Below, piece by piece: positions 36,534 through 45,437 of a stretch of 64,000 bases of DNA; positions within the stretch are counted from its first letter, which is position 1, and each line of letters opens with the position of its first letter. The stretch lies in contig NZ_CP021361.1 of assembly GCF_002157145.1 (NCBI RefSeq), positions 186,001 to 250,000 of the forward strand, read 5' to 3'. A program made the position numbers and the translations under genes. The notes under the pieces were generated by a model that saw nothing but the letters and a program-made list of their open reading frames with translations, did not search any database and was not told the origin of the DNA. Origin of the DNA: Acidovorax carolinensis. Its GTDB lineage: Bacteria > Pseudomonadota > Gammaproteobacteria > Burkholderiales > Burkholderiaceae_C.

Positions 36534-38224
36534 TCAAGTCTGCGCGCGCTCGTTCAGGCGCGAAAGACGGTAGCTCAACTGGGGGCGCGTGAGGCCGAGT
36601 GCGCGCGCGGCGGCCGATAGATTGCCGCCGGCGCGTGCCACGGCCTCGCGGATCAGGTGTCTTCGAGGGCTTCCAGCGTCAGCCCGCTGCTTTGCAACTG
36701 GTCATAGAGCTGCGTGGCTTGCGCGGTGGGGGCTGCCGCATGCTCCAGCGTGCCCGCGGCGTTGAGGGTGGCGCCTGGCTGTACCGTGATGTGTGGAAAC
36801 AGCAGGTCGGCGTCCACGCTCTCGTCCGATGGGGTGAGGATGACGCCCCGCTCGATCTTGTTCTCCAGCTCGCGCACATTGCCGGGCCAGGCATGGGCGC
36901 GTATCGCCAAAAGGGCGCGGTCGGTGAAGCCGGCCATGCGCTTGCCATGTTGCACCGCGAATTTTTGCAGCAGGTGCATGGCGATCAGCTCGATGTCGTC
37001 GGTGCGCTCGCGCAGGGGCGGGATGCGGATGGGATAGATGTTCAGGCGGTACAGCAGATCGCGCCGAAAGCGCCCCTCCGCCACGGCCTTTTCCAGATCG
37101 ACGTTGGTGGCGGCCACCACCCGCACATCCACCTTGCGCACCTGGGTGCCACCCAGGCGCTCGATTTCGCCGCTTTGCAGCACCCGCAGCAATTTGGCCT
37201 GCGCGGGCAGGGGCAGCTCGCCCAGTTCGTCGAGCATCAGGGTGCCGCCGTGCGCGCGCTCGAAGCGCCCGATGCGCGTGGCGGCAGCGCCGGTGTAGGC
37301 GCCTTTCTCGGCGCCGAAGAGTTCGCTCTCGATCAGCTCGGCCGGTAGCGCCGCGCAATTCACGGCCACAAACGGTTTGTCAGAGCGCGCGCCCATGGCG
37401 TGCAAGGCGCGGGCAAAGCGCTCCTTGCCCACGCCGGTCTCGCCCGTGAGCAGCACCGTCACCTGCGTCTGTGCTGCCTTGCGCAGCAGCGCAACGGTCT
37501 GCTCGAATGCGTGCGAGCGACCTACCAGAGGACCCAGCTCATCGGCGGGCTGTAACTGGGTACGCAGGGTCTGCACTTGTGACTGCAGTTCGTCGAGTTT
37601 GACCAGCATCGATTCAGCATCGTAGTCGCGCGCCATCGCATCCCCATCGGGCCACTCGTGCGCAAAGCGGCCTTCAATCATGCAGTGGCCGTGTCCGCAA
37701 GCCGCGCATTGCACTTCCTTGAAGAGCACGGGGCGGTGAAAGAACGCACTGGTGTAGCCCGAGGCATAGCCGAGCAGCATCCAGCAGACCGGGTCATTCT
37801 GTGGGCCGAAGTCGCGGACATGGCTCTCGACCTCCCAGCTGTGGTCCCAGCGGAAAAGCCCATGAAAGTGGCCTGCCGCCTCATCGAGTTCAAAGGTCTG
37901 GGGAGTGACCTGCACCGCCCCTTCGAGCATGTGCAGCTGGGGGCCGACCGAGAACATTTCGAACAGCGATGCCTCAGGGCGAACCTGGCGTGCGAGCTGC
38001 GCGTCGCGTTCGCCCGAGGCGTAGCCCGCGCGCATCAGCAGGCGGCGCGTCTGTGCGGCCCCCAGCGTGTTCATCAACTCCCGGCGCAAGGCGCTCAGCG
38101 CAACCACATGGACCAGCAGCATGCGCTGGCCGGACAGCCAGATGCGACCGTCGCCTGCAGAGAAATGCACCAGCCGGCGCAAATCGGCATCGGGTGGCAG
38201 TGGAGGCAGGGCGGCGGACGGCAT
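36534..38224 (-). CDS. dmpR: Phenol-responsive sigma-54 activator, DmpR/XylR type (one apparent frameshift)
   Basis: Repaired length 563 residues, like DmpR. An N-terminal V4R sensor domain keeps residues known from MopR/DmpR at a constant offset of minus eight: phenol contacts His98 and Trp126, and zinc ligands Cys147, Glu170, Cys173 and Cys181. The AAA+ domain has Walker A GETGVGKE at 261-268, the sigma-54 contact loop GAYTGA at 308-313 and Walker B GGTLMLDE. The C-terminal Fis-type helix-turn-helix (GGNLSAAARALGLTRPQLSY) is out of frame. One more base in the GG at 36656-36657 restores it and moves the stop to 36534. As written the protein ends at 523 residues without a DNA-binding domain. 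Confidence 0.9.
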
Positions 38225-38230
38225 CTACGC

Positions 38231-38244
38231 ACTATCGATAAAAA
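38231..38244 (-). promoter_or_regulatory. 14-base motif beside the dmpR start (copy 1)
   Basis: On the minus strand this reads TTTTTATCGATAGT and ends six bases before the dmpR ATG, where a ribosome binding site would lie. It matches copy 2 at 38451 in 13 of 14 positions. A regulator bound here could block dmpR expression; the GntR protein encoded downstream of dmpR is the obvious candidate. Confidence 0.5.
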
Positions 38245-38320
38245 CAGTGGCGAGCGCCACCGGGTTTGCCCCCGGTTTGGCTGCACTTCACCATTTCATC
38301 ACTTCGCGGCCAGTGTGTTT

Positions 38321-38338
38321 CAGCATTTGATCATGCTG
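38321..38338 (+). promoter_or_regulatory. Palindrome, candidate DmpR-type upstream activating sequence
   Basis: CAGCATTTGATCATGCTG is a perfect palindrome with a central TTGATC-type core like the TTGATCAATTGATCAA sites bound by XylR/DmpR. It lies about 130-145 bases upstream of the -24 element, the usual spacing for this activator family. Only one clear palindrome is visible; the usual second site is not obvious. Confidence 0.5.
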
Positions 38339-38450
38339 CACTGCGGTATCTGCAGGGCGATGCGCTGCTGTCCGGCGGTCAGCGGGTTGTTGTGGGTGGG
38401 ATGCAAGGGTTTTTGTAAGGATTAACCCTTGCTTTATCGATATTGAGACC

Positions 38451-38464
38451 TTTTTATCGACAGT
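38451..38464 (+). promoter_or_regulatory. 14-base motif abutting the -24 element (copy 2)
   Basis: TTTTTATCGACAGT ends at the base before TGGCAT of the sigma-54 promoter. Compared with copy 1 it is inverted and about 207 bases away. A third, weaker relative (CTTTATCGATATT) lies at 38431-38443. Occupancy here would compete directly with sigma-54 RNA polymerase. Confidence 0.5.
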
Positions 38465-38480
38465 TGGCATGGCCCGTGCA
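38465..38480 (+). promoter_or_regulatory. Sigma-54 promoter of the phenol hydroxylase operon
   Basis: TGGCAT-N5-GTGCA matches the -24/-12 consensus TGGCAC-N5-TTGCA with invariant GG at 38466-38467 and GC at 38478-38479 in correct spacing. It lies 38 bases upstream of dmpK and downstream of the candidate activator site, as expected for a DmpR-controlled operon. Confidence 0.82.
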
Positions 38481-38517
38481 CCAGTTGACGGCGTAAAGCC
38501 AAAACGTGGAGCCCGCA

Positions 38518-38751
38518 ATGAACCCACCGCCACTGGCCGACAACAGCCTGCAATGCGACGTGTCGCGCAAGTTCGTCCGTGTGCTGAAAAGACGGGACAA
38601 CGGTTTTATCGAGTTCGAGTTTTCGATCGGCTGGCCTGAACTGGCCGTGGAGCTGATGCTGCCGCAGGCCGCCTTCGAGGCGTTCTGCCAAGCGCACCGG
38701 GTGCAGCCCGTCAGCAATCCGATCGACGACCGCGCTACCACCATCCTTTGA
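38518..38751 (+). CDS. dmpK: Phenol hydroxylase assembly protein DmpK
   Basis: 77-residue protein of the DmpK/P0 family. The centre RKFVRVLKRRDNGFIEFEFS is typical. In Pseudomonas the homologue binds the oxygenase alpha-beta pair and helps iron loading; it is not part of the final catalytic complex. It is first in the operon, 38 bases after the sigma-54 promoter. GTGGAG 7 bases before the ATG at 38518 supports this start over the one at 38506. dmpL follows after 12 bases. Confidence 0.87.
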   Translation: MNPPPLADNSLQCDVSRKFVRVLKRRDNGFIEFEFSIGWPELAVELMLPQAAFEAFCQAHRVQPVSNPIDDRATTIL

Positions 38752-38763
38752 GGAAACACCCCC

Positions 38764-39756
38764 ATGAACATTGATCTGCAGGCGCGCGAAATCCAGCCTT
38801 TGCGCAGCACCTTCGCCCGCGTGGCTGCCTACACGGGCGACAAGCCCGCGTCGCGGTACCACGAAGCCACGCTGGGCATGCAGCCCGCCGCGAACTTCCA
38901 TTACCGCCCGACCTGGGAGCCCGAGTTTGAACTGTTCGATGCCACGCGCACCGCGGTCAAGCTGGCCGACTGGGATGCGCTGCGCGATCCCCGCCAGTTC
39001 TACTACGCCAACTGGACCATGGCGCGTGCGCGCCAGCAAGAGGCGATGGAAGCCAATTACCAGTTTGTCGAGTCGCGCGGCCTGATCGACAAGATTCCCG
39101 ACGCGCAGCGCGCCGCAGCCTGCGAGGTGCTCATGCCGCTGCGCCACGCGGCCTGGGGCGCCAACATGAACAATTGCACGATCTGTTCACGCGGTTATGG
39201 CACGGCGTTCACTGCACCGGCCATGTTCCATGCCATGGACCATCTGGCGGTTGCGCAGTACCTCACGCGCCTGGGGCTGGCACTGGGCGAGCCCGGCGCG
39301 CTCGACGCGGGCAAGAACGACTGGCTGCACGACCCGCGCTGGCAGGGGCTGCGCAGGCTGGTCGAGGACACGCTGGTCGTCAATGACCCGTTCGAGCTGT
39401 TCGTGGCGCAGAACCTGGCGCTCGACGGTCTGCTGTACCCACTGATCTACACGCATTTCGTGGACGACCACCTTGCGGTGCAGGGCGGTACGGCGGTGGC
39501 CATGCTCACGGCCTTCATGCCCGAATGGCATGACGAGAGCGCACGCTGGGTGGACGCGGTCATCAAAGTGGCCGCTGCCGCATCGGACGACAACCGGGCG
39601 CAGATCACCGGCTGGTTCAAGAGCTATGCCGATCGGGCGCAGGCCGCGCTCGTGCAGGTGGCGGACCTGGCACTGGGAGCGCAAGGCAGCGCGGCGCTGA
39701 TTGCAGTGCGCACGGCGCTAGATGCGCGGGCCCGCAAGTGCGGCCTGGCTGTCTGA
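38764..39756 (+). CDS. dmpL: Phenol hydroxylase beta subunit (P1)
   Basis: 330 residues, the length of the non-catalytic beta chain of multicomponent phenol hydroxylase. The helical ferritin-like fold is conserved (YRPTWEPEFELFDATRTAV near residue 44; MNNCTICSRGYGTAFTAP near 136), but the diiron ligands of the alpha subunit are absent, as expected. It forms the (alpha-beta-gamma)2 oxygenase with DmpN and DmpO. GAGGAAA precedes the ATG. It is followed by dmpM after 14 bases. Confidence 0.92.
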   Translation: MNIDLQAREIQPLRSTFARVAAYTGDKPASRYHEATLGMQPAANFHYRPTWEPEFELFDATRTAVKLADWDALRDPRQFYYANWTMARARQQEAMEANYQFVESRGLIDKIPDAQRAAACEVLMPLRHAAWGANMNNCTICSRGYGTAFTAPAMFHAMDHLAVAQYLTRLGLALGEPGALDAGKNDWLHDPRWQGLRRLVEDTLVVNDPFELFVAQNLALDGLLYPLIYTHFVDDHLAVQGGTAVAMLTAFMPEWHDESARWVDAVIKVAAAASDDNRAQITGWFKSYADRAQAALVQVADLALGAQGSAALIAVRTALDARARKCGLAV

Positions 39757-39770
39757 AGGAGGTCATCACC

Positions 39771-40064
39771 ATGAACACCCCCAACGCCTCCGTCATCTCC
39801 AGCGTCTTCATTGCCTTTCAGGACAACGAAGAGTCCCGCCCCGTTGTGGACGCCATCCTGGCCGACAACGCCGAAGCCGTAGCCACCTATCCGCAGGGGC
39901 TCGTGAAGATCAACGCGCCCGGTCGGCTTGTCATTCGGCGCGAAACCATCGAGGAGCAGACCGGGCAGCGCTTCAACCTGCAGCAGCTGCACGTCAACCT
40001 CGTCACGCTTTCCGGCTACATCGACGAAGACGACGACGAGTTTTCACTGAGCTGGGAACACTGA
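39771..40064 (+). CDS. dmpM: Phenol hydroxylase effector protein (P2)
   Basis: 97-residue cofactor-free regulatory component that docks on the oxygenase and is needed for full turnover. VFIAFQDNEESRPVVDAILA near residue 13 and the acidic C-terminus (DEDDDEFSLSWE) are family features. An AAGGAGG 8 bases before the ATG at 39771 fixes the start; the 11 upstream codons overlap dmpL and can be excluded. Confidence 0.92.
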   Translation: MNTPNASVISSVFIAFQDNEESRPVVDAILADNAEAVATYPQGLVKINAPGRLVIRRETIEEQTGQRFNLQQLHVNLVTLSGYIDEDDDEFSLSWEH

Positions 40065-40104
40065 GCCAGTAGTTCTTTGCACCAAACAACCAGGAGATAA
40101 CACC

Positions 40105-41664
40105 ATGGACGCACCTGCTATCAAGAAGAAATTGGGCCTCAAGGACCGCTACGCCGCCATGACGCGCGGCCTGGCCTGGGATACGACCTACCAGCCCATG
40201 GACAAGGTCTTTCCGTTCGACAAGTACGAAGGCATCAAGATCCACGACTGGGATAAATGGGAAGACCCGTTTCGCCTGACCATGGACGCCTACTGGAAAT
40301 ACCAGGGCGAGAAGGAAAAGAAGCTCTATGCCGTGATCGAGGCCTTTGCGCAGAACAATGGCCAGCTGGGTATTTCGGATGCGCGCTATGTGAATGCGCT
40401 CAAGATCTTCTTCCAGGCCGTGACCCCGCTGGAGTACCACTCGCACCGCGGCTTTGCCCATGTGGGCCGCCACTTCACCGGTGCCGGTGCCCGCGTTGCC
40501 GCGCAGATGCAGTCCATTGACGAGCTGCGCCACTGCCAGACCGAAACCCACGCCCTGTCGCACTACAACAAGTATTTCAATGGCCTGCACCAGGCACCCC
40601 ACATGTTTGACCGTGTGTGGTACCTGTCCGTGCCCAAGTCGTTTTTTGAAGACGCCTCCACCGCAGGGCCGTTCGAGTTCCTCACCGCCGTGAGCTTCTC
40701 GTTCGAGTACGTGCTGACCAACCTGCTGTTCGTGCCCTTCATGTCCGGCGCCGCCCACAACGGCGACATGAGCACCGTGACGTTTGGCTTCTCGGCCCAG
40801 TCCGACGAATCGCGTCACATGACCCTGGGCATCGAGTGCATCAGGTTCATGCTCGAGCAGGACCCGGCCAACGTGCCGATCGTGCAGAAGTGGATCGACA
40901 AGTGGTTCTGGCGCGGCTACCGCCTGCTCACCATTGTCGGGATGATGCAGGACTACATGCTGCCCAAGCGCGTGATGAGCTGGAAGGAAGCGTGGGAGAT
41001 GTACGCCGAGGAAAACGGCGGCGCCCTGTTCCGCGATCTGGCCCGCTATGGCATCCGCGAACCCAAGGGCTGGAAGGAAGCCTGCGCCGGCAAGGACCAC
41101 ATCACGCACCAGGCCTGGAGCGGCTTCTACAACTACGCGGCCGTCGCCCCGTTCCACACCTGGATTCCCAAGGAAGACGAGTTGAACTGGTTGTCCGAGA
41201 AGTACCCCGACACCTTCGACAAGTACTACCGGCCGCGCTTCGAGCATTTCCACGCGCAGCAGCAACAGGGCAAGCGTTTTTACAACAAGACGCTGCCCAT
41301 GCTGTGCACCATCTGCCAGGTCCCCATGTTCTTTACCGAGCCCGGCGATCCGACCAAGATCTGCTACCGCGAGTCCGACTACCACGGCGACAAGTACCAC
41401 TTCTGCAGCGACGGTTGCAAAGAGATTTTTGACGACGAGCCCGAGAAATATTCGCAAGCCTGGCTGCCCGTGCACCAGATTTACCAGGGCAACTGCTTCC
41501 CCGAGGGCACCGACCCCACGGTGGAGGGCTTTGACCCGCTGGCTGCCGTGATGGACTACTACGACCTGAAGGTGGGCCGGGACAACTTCGACTTTGAAGG
41601 TTCGGAAGACCAGAAGAACTTTGCCGCCTGGCGTGGTGAAGCAGCCCAAGGAGACAAGGCATGA
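40105..41664 (+). CDS. dmpN: Phenol hydroxylase alpha subunit (P3), diiron oxygenase
   Basis: 519-residue catalytic subunit that inserts one oxygen atom into phenol to give catechol. All six diiron ligands are present: Glu110, Glu140-xx-His143, Glu201 and Glu235-xx-His238. Near the C-terminus a zinc-like site CTICQVPMF...HFCSDGC is also typical of this family. It overlaps dmpO by four bases (ATGA), so translation is coupled. Full length, no frame damage. Confidence 0.96.
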   Translation: MDAPAIKKKLGLKDRYAAMTRGLAWDTTYQPMDKVFPFDKYEGIKIHDWDKWEDPFRLTMDAYWKYQGEKEKKLYAVIEAFAQNNGQLGISDARYVNALKIFFQAVTPLEYHSHRGFAHVGRHFTGAGARVAAQMQSIDELRHCQTETHALSHYNKYFNGLHQAPHMFDRVWYLSVPKSFFEDASTAGPFEFLTAVSFSFEYVLTNLLFVPFMSGAAHNGDMSTVTFGFSAQSDESRHMTLGIECIRFMLEQDPANVPIVQKWIDKWFWRGYRLLTIVGMMQDYMLPKRVMSWKEAWEMYAEENGGALFRDLARYGIREPKGWKEACAGKDHITHQAWSGFYNYAAVAPFHTWIPKEDELNWLSEKYPDTFDKYYRPRFEHFHAQQQQGKRFYNKTLPMLCTICQVPMFFTEPGDPTKICYRESDYHGDKYHFCSDGCKEIFDDEPEKYSQAWLPVHQIYQGNCFPEGTDPTVEGFDPLAAVMDYYDLKVGRDNFDFEGSEDQKNFAAWRGEAAQGDKA

Positions 41665-42017
41665 GCGTCGTTGCCCTCAAACCCTACGACTTTCCCGCCC
41701 GCGATCGGCGGGAGAACTTTCCCGCACCGCTGCTCTACATCGGCTGGGAAGACCACCTGATGTTTGCCTCACCGGTCTGCCTGCCGCTGCCGCCGGACAC
41801 CCCGTTCGGCGCGCTGGCCCAGGGCGTGCTGCCCGGTGTGTACGGCGAACACCCCGACTTTGCCAAGATCGACTGGGCCCAGGTCGAGTGGTTCAAGTCC
41901 GGTCAGCCCTGGACGCCTGATCCGGCCCAGTCGCTGCAGGCCAACGGCCTTCAGCACAAGGACGCGATCCGCTTTCGCACCCCGGGCCTGACCGGCATCC
42001 AGGGTTCGTTCAGCTAA
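41661..42017 (+). CDS. dmpO: Phenol hydroxylase gamma subunit (P4)
   Basis: 118-residue small subunit of the oxygenase. The family opening (ALKPYDFPARDRRENFP) and the central HPDFAKIDWAQVEWFKSG are present. It starts inside the dmpN stop (ATGA). It stabilises the alpha-beta core and has no cofactor. dmpP follows 55 bases later. Confidence 0.92.
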   Translation: MSVVALKPYDFPARDRRENFPAPLLYIGWEDHLMFASPVCLPLPPDTPFGALAQGVLPGVYGEHPDFAKIDWAQVEWFKSGQPWTPDPAQSLQANGLQHKDAIRFRTPGLTGIQGSFS

Positions 42018-42072
42018 GCCCCATTCGGTGAGGGATGCCCGGGGCCTGTGCCCCGGGCCCCGCGTCCATGCC

Positions 42073-43137
42073 ATGACCTACCAACTGACCATTGAGCCCT
42101 TGGGCGCAACCATCGACGTCGAAGAGGGCCAGACCCTGCTCGACGCCGCGCTGCGCCAGGGCATCTACATTCCCCACGCCTGTGGCCACGGCCTGTGCGG
42201 AACCTGCAAGGTGCAGGTTTCCGACGGCGAGGTGGACCACGGCGCCGCCAACCCTTTTGCCCTGCTGGAGATGGAGCGCGACGACGGCAAGACCCTCGCC
42301 TGCTGCGCCACGCTGCAGTCGGACGCCACCATTGAGGCCGATATCGACGACGAGCCCGATGCACAGATCATCCCCATGCGCGACTTTGAAGCCACGGTGG
42401 CGCGCATCGAGCAGCTCACGCCAACCATCAAGGCGCTGCATTTGCGTCTGAACCAGCCCATCCGCTACCAGGCGGGGCAGTATGTGCAGGTGCAGATTCC
42501 AGGCGTGGAAGGGGGCCGTGCGTTTTCGATCGCGAATGCCCCTGGCGCAGACGGCCAGAGCAGCGAGATCGAGTTGAACGTGCGCCAGGTACCTGGCGGC
42601 GCTGGCACCACCTGGCTGCACGAGTCGCTCCACGAGGGTGCGCGCTTGCAGCTGAGCGGTCCGTACGGGCGCTTTTTTGTGCGCCGCTCGGCCGCCATGC
42701 CGATGGTGTTCATGGCCGGCGGTTCGGGACTGTCGAGTCCGCGCGCCATGATTCTGGAGTTGCTGGCCAGTGGCTGCACGCAGCCCATCACGCTGGTGTA
42801 CGGCCAGCGCAACGCGCAGGAGCTGTACTACGACGCCGAATTTCGTGCCCTGGCCGCGCGCCACCCGCATTTCACCTACGTGCCATCGCTGTCGGAAGCA
42901 GCGGACAGCGATGGGTGGGACGGCGCGCGGGGTTTCGTGCACGAAGCGGCCAAGGCGCATTTTGGCGGCAGTTTTGCTGGCCACAAGGCCTATCTGTGCG
43001 GGCCGCCGCCCATGATCGAAGCGTGCATCGGCACGCTGATGCAGGGGCGCCTGTTCGAGCGCGACATCTACACCGAGAAATTCCTCTCGGCCGCCGATGC
43101 GCAGCAGGCGCGCAGCCCCTTGTTCCGGACCATCTAG
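42073..43137 (+). CDS. dmpP: Phenol hydroxylase reductase (P5)
   Basis: 354-residue FAD/2Fe-2S reductase that passes electrons from NADH to DmpN. The N-terminal plant-type ferredoxin domain has Cys37, Cys42, Cys45 and a fourth at Cys77/78. The FAD domain has RAFSIANAP near residue 153, and the NAD-binding part has FMAGGSGLSSPRAM near 215 and YLCGPPPMIEA near 310. The ATG at 42073 matches the family start (MTYQLTIEP); codons upstream from 42028 are not conserved. Confidence 0.95.
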   Translation: MTYQLTIEPLGATIDVEEGQTLLDAALRQGIYIPHACGHGLCGTCKVQVSDGEVDHGAANPFALLEMERDDGKTLACCATLQSDATIEADIDDEPDAQIIPMRDFEATVARIEQLTPTIKALHLRLNQPIRYQAGQYVQVQIPGVEGGRAFSIANAPGADGQSSEIELNVRQVPGGAGTTWLHESLHEGARLQLSGPYGRFFVRRSAAMPMVFMAGGSGLSSPRAMILELLASGCTQPITLVYGQRNAQELYYDAEFRALAARHPHFTYVPSLSEAADSDGWDGARGFVHEAAKAHFGGSFAGHKAYLCGPPPMIEACIGTLMQGRLFERDIYTEKFLSAADAQQARSPLFRTI

Positions 43138-43145
43138 GAGTTGCC

Positions 43146-43502
43146 ATGGGTGCCACCACCTGCCAGCAAGTGCGTGTCAGCGTGTCGCAGACCGGCGACT
43201 GTTTTGACTGCGCCACCAACGAAAGTCTGCTCGCCGGCATGTTGCGGCTGGGCCGCAAGGGCATTCCAGCCGGGTGCGTCAATGGTGGCTGCGGGGTCTG
43301 CAAGGTGCGCATTGTGGAGGGTGCGGTGCAGTCGCTCGGACCCGTCAGCCGTGCGCATGTCAGCACCGAAGAAGAAGCGCAAGGCTACACGCTGGCCTGC
43401 CGCGTGGCGCCCACCCAGGCGGTGTGCCTGGAAGTGGCCGCCCGATTGCGCAAACCGTTTCTGGGCAGTGCCGCCTCGGTGGCGCAACGTCCAGCCAATT
43501 GA
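43146..43502 (+). CDS. dmpQ: XylT-type 2Fe-2S ferredoxin
   Basis: 118-residue plant-type ferredoxin with Cys44, Cys49, Cys52 and Cys85 as cluster ligands. XylT/DmpQ proteins re-reduce the active-site iron of catechol 2,3-dioxygenase after inactivation by substituted catechols. It lies between dmpP and dmpB, as in other dmp clusters. TAGGAG before the ATG at 43146 overlaps the dmpP stop. Confidence 0.9.
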   Translation: MGATTCQQVRVSVSQTGDCFDCATNESLLAGMLRLGRKGIPAGCVNGGCGVCKVRIVEGAVQSLGPVSRAHVSTEEEAQGYTLACRVAPTQAVCLEVAARLRKPFLGSAASVAQRPAN

Positions 43503-43538
43503 GTCATTGAAGATTTATCAACCAAGAGGAGACATGAA

Positions 43539-44483
43539 ATGGGTGTACTGAGAATCGGCCACGCGAGCCTGCGGGTCATGGATATCGCTGCTGCCGTCAA
43601 GCACTACGAAGAGGTCCTGGGCCTCAAGACGGTCATGAAGGACAGTGCGGGCAACGTCTACCTGAAGTGCTGGGACGAGTGGGACAAATACTCCATCATC
43701 CTGACGCCCAGCGACCGCGCGGGCCTGAACCACGTGGCCTACAAGGTGGAGAAAGACGAGGATCTGGAGGCGCTGCAGGCCCGCATCGAGGCCTGGGGCA
43801 TCAAGACGACGCTGCTGCCTGAAGGCACGCTGCCCTCCACCGGCCGCATGCTGCAGTTCAACCTGCCCAGCGGCCACGAAATGCGCCTGTATGCCATGAA
43901 GGAATACGTGGGCACCGAAGTGGGAACCGTCAACCCCGATCCGTGGCCGGACGGCATCCGGGGCGCGGGCGCGCACTGGCTCGACCACCTGCTGCTGATG
44001 TGCGAGATGAACCCCCCGGCCGGCATCAACACCGTGCAGGACAACACGCGCTTCATGAAGGAATGCCTCGACTTTTTCCTGACCGAGCAGGTGCTGGTGG
44101 GCCCGCAGGGCGACATGCAGGCCGCCACCTGGATGGCGCGCACGACCACGCCGCACGACATCGCCTTTGTGGGCGGCCCCGTCAGCGGCCTGCACCACGT
44201 CGCGTTCTTCCTGGATTCGTGGCACGACGTGCTCAAGGCCGCCGACGTCATGGCCAAGAAGAAGGTCAAGATCGACGTGGCGCCTACGCGCCACGGCATC
44301 ACGCGCGGCGAGACCATCTACTTCTTCGACCCCAGCGGCAACCGCAACGAAACCTTTGCCGGACTGGGCTACCTGGCGCAGCCCGACCGCCCAGTGACCA
44401 CCTGGAGCGAGGACAAGCTGGGCAGCGGGATCTTCTTCCATACGGGTGAACTGGTGGCCTCGTTCACGGATGTCTACACCTGA
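43539..44483 (+). CDS. dmpB: Catechol 2,3-dioxygenase
   Basis: 314-residue extradiol dioxygenase that cleaves catechol to 2-hydroxymuconic semialdehyde. By spacing with XylE, the iron ligands are His150, His220 (in LHHVAF) and Glu271, and the catalytic His206 and Tyr261 are also present. AGAGGAG supports the ATG at 43539. The sequence ([14 protein letters not shown] opening) is closer to Comamonas-type enzymes than to XylE. It is the last clear pathway gene of unit 1. Confidence 0.96.
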   Translation: MGVLRIGHASLRVMDIAAAVKHYEEVLGLKTVMKDSAGNVYLKCWDEWDKYSIILTPSDRAGLNHVAYKVEKDEDLEALQARIEAWGIKTTLLPEGTLPSTGRMLQFNLPSGHEMRLYAMKEYVGTEVGTVNPDPWPDGIRGAGAHWLDHLLLMCEMNPPAGINTVQDNTRFMKECLDFFLTEQVLVGPQGDMQAATWMARTTTPHDIAFVGGPVSGLHHVAFFLDSWHDVLKAADVMAKKKVKIDVAPTRHGITRGETIYFFDPSGNRNETFAGLGYLAQPDRPVTTWSEDKLGSGIFFHTGELVASFTDVYT

Positions 44484-44538
44484 CCCGAAAGCCCCGCTCG
44501 CGTCTCTTCCCTTCTTGCTTTGTTGCACGAGAAAACCC

Positions 44539-45432
44539 ATGAAAAAAACATTTGCAGCCACCGCAGTGCTGGCCGGGTTGGCCAGCCTTTCGCCTCTTGT
44601 GGCACAGGCCGAAGGCCATTACGTTCCGGGCGTGGAAGGCATTCAGGCCGCCAGCGTGCCGCCACCCGGGTTTTATTACCTGGGTTATGCCGTGAACTAC
44701 AACGCCAACAGCTTTCGCGCGCCGGGCTCCAGCACCGACTTGCCGGGGCATAACAGCGCAACTGTCTCCGCACTGACCAACCGCTTTGTGTGGATGACCG
44801 GCCACAAGGTCTTGGGCGCCGACTACGGTGTGGAGGCCATCGTGCCCCTGGTGCGTACCTCGCTCACCATCAATGCCGCCGGCATTGCCGACAGCCGCAC
44901 GGGCGTGGGCGATGTGTACGTCGGCCCCCTGGTGCTTGGCTGGCACGGCGCGCAGTGGGACGCTGTGGCCGCTGCCGGGATGTGGCTGGACACGGGCAGC
45001 ACCGACCATCCGGCATCGGCGGGCAAGGGCTTCAAAAGCACCATGCTGACGGCCGGCATGACCTATTACTTTGATGCGGCCAAAACCATTTCTGGCTCGG
45101 CCCTGATGCGTTTCGAGCGCCACGGCAAGACCGACAGCGGCTTTCGCCATGGCAATCAGGCGACGGTGGAGTGGGGACTGGCCAAGGTGTTTGGCACGAT
45201 GCAGGCGGGGGTGGTGGGCTACAGCCAATGGCAGACCAGCAACGACAGCGGTGCGGGCGCCAGCGCCGACAAATCCTCGCGGCACGCCTTGGGGGCCGAA
45301 CTGGTGTACCCGATCGCTTCTGCCGGGGTGTTCCTCAAGGGCGCGGTCTACAAGGAGTTTCGCGCCGAAGCCGGCACCGGCCCGCAGCCCAAGGGGAGCC
45401 TTGTGCGGCTGACGATGGTCAAGGCCTTTTGA
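44539..45432 (+). CDS. Outer-membrane porin of the MetA phenol-pathway family
   Basis: 297 residues with a signal peptide (KKTFAATAVLAGLASLSPLVAQAE) and beta-barrel-like repeats ending in a C-terminal Phe, the outer-membrane sorting signal. It resembles the PF13557 group of phenol meta-pathway outer-membrane proteins and SphA-like porins, presumed to admit aromatic substrates. The ATG at 44539 starts the signal peptide. It follows dmpB by 55 bases and is likely in the same operon. Confidence 0.8.
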   Translation: MKKTFAATAVLAGLASLSPLVAQAEGHYVPGVEGIQAASVPPPGFYYLGYAVNYNANSFRAPGSSTDLPGHNSATVSALTNRFVWMTGHKVLGADYGVEAIVPLVRTSLTINAAGIADSRTGVGDVYVGPLVLGWHGAQWDAVAAAGMWLDTGSTDHPASAGKGFKSTMLTAGMTYYFDAAKTISGSALMRFERHGKTDSGFRHGNQATVEWGLAKVFGTMQAGVVGYSQWQTSNDSGAGASADKSSRHALGAELVYPIASAGVFLKGAVYKEFRAEAGTGPQPKGSLVRLTMVKAF

Positions 45433-45437
45433 AAGCC

